Assembly: GCA_964415185.1 (NCBI GenBank) | Contig: CAYPZI010000124.1 | Location: 1-8,715 of the forward strand | Direction: 5' to 3' | Length of the DNA stretch: 8,715 bases | Origin: CAYVBJ01 sp964415185 | GTDB taxonomy: Bacteria > Bacteroidota > Rhodothermia > Balneolales > Balneolaceae | In this document: in pieces, positions 3,721 through 8,715 of the stretch | Layout of the letters: each line of letters begins with the position of its first letter | Position numbering within the stretch: the first letter of the stretch is position 1 | Program-made: the position numbers and the translations under genes | Notes under the pieces: generated by a model | Told to the model about the DNA's origin: nothing | Database searches by the model: none | The model's input: the letters and a program-made list of their open reading frames with translations, nothing else

Positions 3721-6582
3721 TCAAGCTTGATTGGATTTAATGCAAAGGTTAAGGATCGAAGCCGGATGGTACGCTTTACGTCCCGTGGCGTCGGCAATCT
3801 GGTGCCGGCATGAAAAGCCGTGTGCACAAATCAGGGCCGCCGGCTCCAGTTCTTCGAGCGCCGGAAACAGGGTTTGTGCCCCCACTTGCATCGAAACATC
3901 ATAGTGTTCATACCCGAAACTGCCTGCCATGCCGCAGCAGCCGGTCTGAAGCTCAACCGGCTCAAGTCCGGCATTTTTGAACATATCAAGCATGGCTGTC
4001 ATACCGGTCAGCGCTTTCGCATGACAGTGTCCGTGGATATAAACCTTTTTCCCGGCGTTATCTTTATTAACCTTCAGCCCATCCTCCTGAAGCATGAACT
4101 CTTCAAACAGCCAGGCATTTTCAAGAATTTTTTTTGATTTCTCTTTGTCTGATTCATCACATAAATCAGGGTACTCATCCCGGAGTGTCAGCAATTCGGA
4201 CGGTTCAAAGCCGATAACCGGAATTCCCTCTTCAGCAAACGGCAGCAATGCATCCAGATTTTTTCGACACAGTTTTTTAGCTTCTCCGAGCAGGCCTTTC
4301 GAAATCTGGGGACGCCCGGTGGCCTCAGCATCGGCCGGCACCACATCATAGCCGACATGGTCTAAAATTTTGCAAGCTGATATTGCAATTTCGGGGTCAT
4401 GGTAATTGGTAAACGGATCAATCAGCAGAGCCACTTTTTTTCTCCCTTTTTGAAACCCGGTCTCCCGTGCCAAAAACCATTTGCGAAAAGTTTGGTGAGC
4501 AAACGCGGGCAGAGTCCGGCGCTCATCCACTCCGGCTGCGATCGACAGAATTTTTTTCACCAAACCGTTTTTAAGAGTGCGGTTACTCAGGCGGGGAAAT
4601 AGCGCCGCTAACGGATACAATTTCTCCGGCTGACCAAAGATTTTTTCCGCAAGTGATATGCCCTTCCTTTCGTGCCTGCCATGCATGTATTCCGCCTTCA
4701 TTTTTGCCATGTCCACGTTGGCGGGACATTCACTTTTACAGGCTTTGCAGCTCAGACAGAGAGAAAGCGCCTCATTCAGGTCATCGTCGGTAAATGCATC
4801 CGCCTGCTTTCCTGTAAAAAGCTGCCTAAAGAGATTTGCCCGCCCCCGGGTGGTGTGAGTTTCATCAAGTGTGGCATGGTACGACGGACACATAGTGCCA
4901 CCACTCTCGGCAAGCTTTCGGCATACACCTGCCCCGTTGCAGAGTTCAAGGGCATGGCCGAAGCCGTCTTCCTTCTCCCATCTGAACATCGTCGGCACAT
5001 CCGCTTTTTGATAGGCGGGCGAAAATCTTAAATCGGTATCGATCGGCTTGGGATCGACAATCTTGCCCGGATTAAACCTGTAATCCGGATCCCAGATCTC
5101 TTTTACATTTTTGAGCACCGGCATCATCTCTTTTCCCAGCACTTTTTCGATGTAGGGTGATCTCGCCCTGCCATCGCCGTGCTCGCCCGAAAGTGAGCCG
5201 TTGTACTTTTTCACCAGGATAGAAACTTCTTCCGCGATCTGTTTCATCGTTTTCAGTCCGGATGGTGTGCTGAGGTCAACCACAGGCCTCAGGTGCAGCT
5301 CACCAACCGATGCGTGGGCATAGAAAACACACCGCGTTCCGTGTCTTTCGAGGATCTTTTTAAATTCTCCCACATACGCCGGAAGGTCCTCCACCCGCAC
5401 ACATGTATCCTCTACGAATGTCGGCGACCTTGCGTCTTTGCCAAGGCCCATCAGCAAACCCAGGCCGGCTTTCCGCAGGTCCCAAACCCTTTTCATCCTA
5501 TCAACATCATCCAGAACCGGATGAGAGTATCCGAGCCCTTTTTCTTTTAAAACCGAAGCGAGCTGATTTGCCCTGTCGCGAAGTTCTGCCATGTCATCAC
5601 CTTCAAACTGGATGATCAGAATCGCAGCAGGCTCACCTTCAAGGAAAAACCGGTTTTTTTGTTGTTCGATATTCCCCTTTGTCGCATCCAGAATGATATC
5701 ATCGACCAGCTCCGCGGCGGCTGGGTCAAAACGAACCGCTTCAACAGCCGCCCGGAGAGATTCTTCAAGGGTTTCAAATTGTGGAATCAACAGAATTTTT
5801 TTCCGGGGAAGCGGCACAAGCTGCAATTTTGCCGAGGCGGTCATGGCAAGGGTACCCTCGCTGCCACACAACAACTCGGCCATATTAAACATTCTTCCTC
5901 GGGGGGTGATGGGATCCATTTCACACATTTTGTCGAGCGCATAGCCGGTATTGCGCCGGATGATATCAGGGTGCGGGTATGACCTTAAAATTCTTTTGCG
6001 ATGTTCTGACAATAGCTGCAGCATATTCCGGTAGATTTCCCCTTCAAACGAATCGAACTGCAGTTTTTTATCCAGCTCTTCAGGCTTCAAAGGCTTGAAA
6101 ATTACACGTGATCCGTCACTTAAAATGGCTTCTATTTCGATGATATGTTCGCGTGTTGTACCGTGTTTGATCGAAAAAGAACCACATGAGTTGTTTCCGA
6201 TCATTCCGCCGATCATGCAGCGGTTGGTCGTTGCCGTATCCGGGCCGAACTGAAGGCCATACTTGGCCGCCTCCCTGTTCAGTGTATCCCTGATAACACC
6301 CGGCTGTACACGGGCAAATTGTTTCTCCGGGTTTAACTCCAAAATGTTTGTCATATGCCTCGAAACATCCATGATCACACCGTTGCCGGTGGTTTGGCCT
6401 GCCAGGCTGGTACCGGCACTACGGGCTGTAATCGTGAATGAATCTTTCGCGGACTGTTTTAACAGCTCCGCAATTTCATCCGCAGATGATGGAAAAGCCA
6501 CACCCGTGGGCAGCTCCTCGTACATGGAAGCATCCTGTGCGTATAAGCGGCGTGTTAATGAATCTTTCCGGATCTGAAGCAC
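3721..6582 (-). CDS. GlcD-like FAD/Fe-S oxidoreductase (YdiJ-type fusion)
   Basis: A 953-residue flavin and iron-sulfur dehydrogenase of the D-2-hydroxyacid family (D-lactate, glycolate or D-2-hydroxyglutarate); the exact substrate is not determinable. Order: FAD-binding PCMH-type domain (about 23-255, with RSAGTSLAGQ 54-63, GNNSCGSFSIKHGTT 129-143 and GSEGTLA 240-246), FAD oxidase C-terminal domain (about 260-510, with GELHLRPVVDL 427-437 and SGEHGDGRARSPY 465-477), iron-sulfur domain (Cys548, Cys554, Cys565; then CLSCKACKSECP with Cys609, 612, 615, 619), and two CCG-type repeats. The second CCG repeat is intact (Cys853, Cys882-883, Cys919 and Cys925); the first appears degenerate (ATGRP at 754-758, EPSE at 793-796). 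GlcD, GlcF-like parts are fused in one chain, slightly shorter than E. coli YdiJ. Electrons probably pass to a quinone or another carrier. The start codon is GTG (6580-6582), with no in-frame ATG before the upstream stop. Confidence 0.94.
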   Translation of the reverse strand: MLQIRKDSLTRRLYAQDASMYEELPTGVAFPSSADEIAELLKQSAKDSFTITARSAGTSLAGQTTGNGVIMDVSRHMTNILELNPEKQFARVQPGVIRDTLNREAAKYGLQFGPDTATTNRCMIGGMIGNNSCGSFSIKHGTTREHIIEIEAILSDGSRVIFKPLKPEELDKKLQFDSFEGEIYRNMLQLLSEHRKRILRSYPHPDIIRRNTGYALDKMCEMDPITPRGRMFNMAELLCGSEGTLAMTASAKLQLVPLPRKKILLIPQFETLEESLRAAVEAVRFDPAAAELVDDIILDATKGNIEQQKNRFFLEGEPAAILIIQFEGDDMAELRDRANQLASVLKEKGLGYSHPVLDDVDRMKRVWDLRKAGLGLLMGLGKDARSPTFVEDTCVRVEDLPAYVGEFKKILERHGTRCVFYAHASVGELHLRPVVDLSTPSGLKTMKQIAEEVSILVKKYNGSLSGEHGDGRARSPYIEKVLGKEMMPVLKNVKEIWDPDYRFNPGKIVDPKPIDTDLRFSPAYQKADVPTMFRWEKEDGFGHALELCNGAGVCRKLAESGGTMCPSYHATLDETHTTRGRANLFRQLFTGKQADAFTDDDLNEALSLCLSCKACKSECPANVDMAKMKAEYMHGRHERKGISLAEKIFGQPEKLYPLAALFPRLSNRTLKNGLVKKILSIAAGVDERRTLPAFAHQTFRKWFLARETGFQKGRKKVALLIDPFTNYHDPEIAISACKILDHVGYDVVPADAEATGRPQISKGLLGEAKKLCRKNLDALLPFAEEGIPVIGFEPSELLTLRDEYPDLCDESDKEKSKKILENAWLFEEFMLQEDGLKVNKDNAGKKVYIHGHCHAKALTGMTAMLDMFKNAGLEPVELQTGCCGMAGSFGYEHYDVSMQVGAQTLFPALEELEPAALICAHGFSCRHQIADATGRKAYHPASILNLCIKSNQA

Positions 6583-6881
6583 GTCATTTTTCTTTTGAAT
6601 ATAACAGATTTAAAGAAGTGAAAAAGGAAAAGGCAAAAGTTCAGGGCTGCCGGTAGTGTGATTTAAGGTGATGAGTTAGTGATTTGGTGAGTTGGGGAAT
6701 GAAGTTATTGGATAATCTGAAACCGAATCCTTTGCGAAACACAGCGAGGCCATCAGCGAAAATCTGCGAGAACAAAAACTTAATTCTAATCAATACTTTC
6801 TCTGAAATTGAAATTCGGGATTTTGGATTGCACGTAGTATCTTCTGCCGACAGACCAAAGCTGCCAGAACAGAATTGATCT
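6583..6881. promoter_or_regulatory. 299-bp divergent intergenic region
   Basis: This spacer separates the starts of the oxidoreductase gene (minus) and the antiporter gene (plus), so it should hold both promoters, but no confident hexamers were found. Parts look like decayed intergenic repeats: a purine-rich run with repeated aaagg/aaaag (6611-6640), a degenerate run of gtgatt/gtgag/gttag-type words (6656-6697), and catcagcgaaaatctgcgag (6751-6770), which on the minus strand resembles the periodic ggat-rich repeat at 8486-8521. Short open frames across it read like translated repeat and are not called as genes. Confidence 0.45.
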
Positions 6882-8444
6882 ATGAACAAAATCGAGCAAA
6901 ATTATTTCAACCGTAAGTTTGGTGACCCTGTTACACGCAGGCGTATCTATACGGGCGCTTTTCTTGCCCTTGTCATTGCCGGCATCTTTTTTTCGGGGCA
7001 TTTCCCCGAACAGGACGGCCACTTCGGATTTTGGTCGGTGATGCCGCCACTGGTTGCCATACTGCTTGCCTTCTGGACGCGCGAAGTGGTAAGTGCCCTG
7101 TTTATCGGCATCTGCCTGGGCGGGGTGATATCAGGCGACATCAACATCGTGCAAAACTTTCTGATTCCATCCATCGGTACCGAAAGCTTTGCACTCATCC
7201 TGATGGTCTACCTCTGGGCATTGGGTGGTTTGATTGGAATCTGGACACGCACCGGGGGCGCCGAATATTTTGCACAGTGGGCCGGACGCCTGATCATCCG
7301 CGGGCCTCGGACAGCCAAGTTTTTTACCTGGATCATGGGACTCGTTTTCCACCAGGGCGGAACCATAAGCACCGTGCTGACAGGCGCTACCGTCAGGCCT
7401 GTAGCCGACAAACACAAGGTCTCTCACGAAGAACTCGCCTACATGGTCGATTCAACCGCTTCGCCGGCCGCCACGCTGATCCCTTTCAACGTCTGGCCGT
7501 TTTATGTAAGCGGGCTGGTGATCGGAACCCTGCCATTCTTTGAGACAACCGAGCAGGGAGTAAATTTCTTCTTTACCGCCATTTTGTACAACTTCTACGC
7601 TATTTTTGCCATTCTTATTACCCTGTTGTTTGCATGGGACAAGCTTCCATTCGTCCCCGGCAAAAAGATGCGGGCAGCAATAAAAAGGGCCCGGAAAACG
7701 GGGCAATTGAACAGGGACGGCGCCAACCCCATGGCAGCCGATGAGCTGACCCAGCAGAAAGTCCCCAAAAATTACAATCCCGGCCTTATCGACTTTCTGG
7801 GACCGATCGGCACACTTCTTGGGGTTGCCATTATTCCCTATCTGTACACCTATATCATCCTGGGCAATACTGAAAATCCGACCCTGCTGATTGCCGAAGC
7901 ATTTGTACTGGCCGTGCTGGCCGGTTTTCTGATTGCCATCGGCAAGGGCATGAAGCTGCAGGAAGCCATCGACGGCTTTATCGACGGTTGCAAGGGAGTA
8001 ACCATCGGTGCCATTATACTTGCGTTAGCGGTCACGCTCAAGGAAGTAGCCGATGCAGTAGGTACCGCCGACTATGTGGTTGCCATGATCGGTGATATCA
8101 TTCCTCCCGCCGCACTGCCGGGAAGCCTGATGGTGCTCTGCATGCTCATCGCATTCTCTACCGGCACCTCGTGGGGCACGTATGCCGTTGTCTTTCCCGT
8201 GGCTGTTCCGCTGGCCTGGGCTGTGGTTCCCGATCCGTTCTTTCTGACTCTCTGCTTTGCAGCAGTTATCGGAGGCAGCGTATTCGGCGATCAATGTTCA
8301 CCTATCTCCGATACCACCATTCTCTCATCTCTCGCTACCGGTTGTGATTTGATGGATCACGTTTATACCCAATTCCCGCTGGCAATTTTGGCGGGTTTTC
8401 TTGCCATGATAGCCTATGCGGTTTTGGTTATCCTGTTTGTTTGA
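6882..8444 (+). CDS. NhaC-family Na+/H+ antiporter
   Basis: A 520-residue inner-membrane transporter expected to exchange sodium for protons, though the NhaC superfamily also includes malate-lactate and other solute antiporters. About 11-13 hydrophobic segments are visible, the first at 22-38 after a charged N-terminus, and a charged cytoplasmic-type loop at about 253-300 (KKMRAAIKRARKTGQ). Family signatures: HQGGTISTVLTGATVRP (157-173), DSTASPAATLIPFNVW (190-205), FSTGTSWGTYAVVFP (425-439) and GGSVFGDQCSPISDTTILSS (464-483), plus the conserved DHVYTQFP near the end (492-499). Length is typical. ATG at 6882 has no strong Shine-Dalgarno. The gene is divergent from the oxidoreductase gene and shares its upstream region, but a functional link is not shown. 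It fits a salt-adapted bacterium. Confidence 0.93.
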   Translation: MNKIEQNYFNRKFGDPVTRRRIYTGAFLALVIAGIFFSGHFPEQDGHFGFWSVMPPLVAILLAFWTREVVSALFIGICLGGVISGDINIVQNFLIPSIGTESFALILMVYLWALGGLIGIWTRTGGAEYFAQWAGRLIIRGPRTAKFFTWIMGLVFHQGGTISTVLTGATVRPVADKHKVSHEELAYMVDSTASPAATLIPFNVWPFYVSGLVIGTLPFFETTEQGVNFFFTAILYNFYAIFAILITLLFAWDKLPFVPGKKMRAAIKRARKTGQLNRDGANPMAADELTQQKVPKNYNPGLIDFLGPIGTLLGVAIIPYLYTYIILGNTENPTLLIAEAFVLAVLAGFLIAIGKGMKLQEAIDGFIDGCKGVTIGAIILALAVTLKEVADAVGTADYVVAMIGDIIPPAALPGSLMVLCMLIAFSTGTSWGTYAVVFPVAVPLAWAVVPDPFFLTLCFAAVIGGSVFGDQCSPISDTTILSSLATGCDLMDHVYTQFPLAILAGFLAMIAYAVLVILFV

Positions 8445-8485
8445 GTTTAGGAAAACCCGGCTTCTTCTATTATAACTTTGAATCG

Positions 8486-8521
8486 CGGATTTTACGGATG
8501 GCACGGATTGTGCGGATTTAG
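8486..8521. repeat. four 9-bp tandem units sharing CGGAT
   Basis: The units are cggatttta, cggatggca, cggattgtg and cggatttag, exactly 9 bp apart with CGGAT constant and four variable bases. It lies just downstream of the antiporter gene. Confidence 0.75.
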
Positions 8522-8607
8522 TTCCAAAAACAATTTTATGTTATTCAGACAGGAAATATCGTGAATTCTATTACTGTCCTGGCGCCTTTGGATTACTCAC
8601 AGAGGTG

Positions 8608-8711
8608 TTAACCGCAGTCCGTCAACTGACGGAGAGTCACGCAGTGTGATTTTGAGCTTATTCGTTATAAAAATATAAACTCTGCGGAACACTGTGCAAC
8701 TCTGCGGTTAA
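8608..8711. repeat. inverted-repeat element with nested palindrome
   Basis: The arms ttaaccgcag (8608-8617) and ctgcggttaa (8702-8711) are perfectly complementary over 10 bp. Inside are a hairpin tccgtca-ac-tgacgga (8618-8633) and two copies of aactctgcgg 20 bp apart (8678-8687, 8698-8707). No open frame inside is convincing, so it has the look of a small non-coding repeat, possibly a miniature mobile element, though no target-site duplication was identified. Confidence 0.6.
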
Positions 8712-8715
8712 AAAC

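Larger units (their letters stand above)
8445..8715. other. repeat-rich intergenic tail
   Basis: No gene is seen in the 271 bp after the antiporter stop. The stretch holds a four-unit 9-bp tandem array (8486-8521) and an inverted element (8608-8711) with an inner palindrome. No hairpin followed by a T run was found right after the antiporter gene, so its terminator is not identified. The words cacagagg, accgcag and actctgcgg are of a type often met in dispersed intergenic repeats of Bacteroidota and other phyla (recollection, not searched). Confidence 0.55.

Noticed and set aside
6641..6889. 82-residue minus-strand open frame in the divergent spacer
   Set aside because: It reads through degenerate repeat words, overlaps the start of the antiporter gene and lacks any recognisable domain.

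Overview
The window reads as a piece of ordinary chromosome from a Bacteroidota/Balneolota-type bacterium, most likely a salt-tolerant Rhodothermia/Balneolaceae relative. This is inference. The grounds are A/T-rich leaders that mostly lack a Shine-Dalgarno sequence, a C-terminal beta-signal on an outer-membrane protein, two lipoproteins with clear lipoboxes, a PrcB-domain lipoprotein, an NhaC-type Na+/H+ antiporter, and intergenic regions full of short palindromic repeats. No phage, transposase, CRISPR array, rRNA or tRNA gene was recognised.

Layout. Bases 1-359 hold no convincing gene. They contain a 79-bp direct repeat (2-80 and 179-257, one mismatch) whose first copy sits in a 142-base element (30-171) that can fold into a 15-bp closing stem and three inner hairpins. 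Next come a small outer-membrane beta-barrel protein (minus, 360-953), an A/T-rich divergent promoter region, a Cu/Zn superoxide dismutase lipoprotein (plus, 1145-1687) and, tail to tail with it after 8 bp, a HAD-family phosphatase/phosphomutase (minus, 1696-2373). From 2374 to 3027 there is a probable frameshifted gene remnant on the minus strand and two palindromic repeats. A PrcB-domain lipoprotein follows (plus, 3028-3570), then a hairpin-rich spacer, a 953-residue GlcD-like FAD/iron-sulfur oxidoreductase (minus, 3721-6582), a 299-bp divergent spacer, and the NhaC-family antiporter (plus, 6882-8444). The last 271 bp are nested intergenic repeats.

The six intact genes do not form one pathway. 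Each is transcribed alone or faces its neighbour divergently or convergently, so no operon is visible. Three products are predicted in the envelope (beta-barrel and two lipoproteins), one is an inner-membrane antiporter, one is a respiratory-type hydroxyacid dehydrogenase and one a cytosolic HAD enzyme.

The least explained material is non-coding: the foldable 177-bp-period element at the left edge, whose core palindrome TCATC(C/G)GATGA recurs as an isolated site near 2842, and palindromes with AGTC...GACT-like ends, one of which looks inserted inside another repeat near 8618. These are the main candidates for something undescribed. The genes themselves look conventional.
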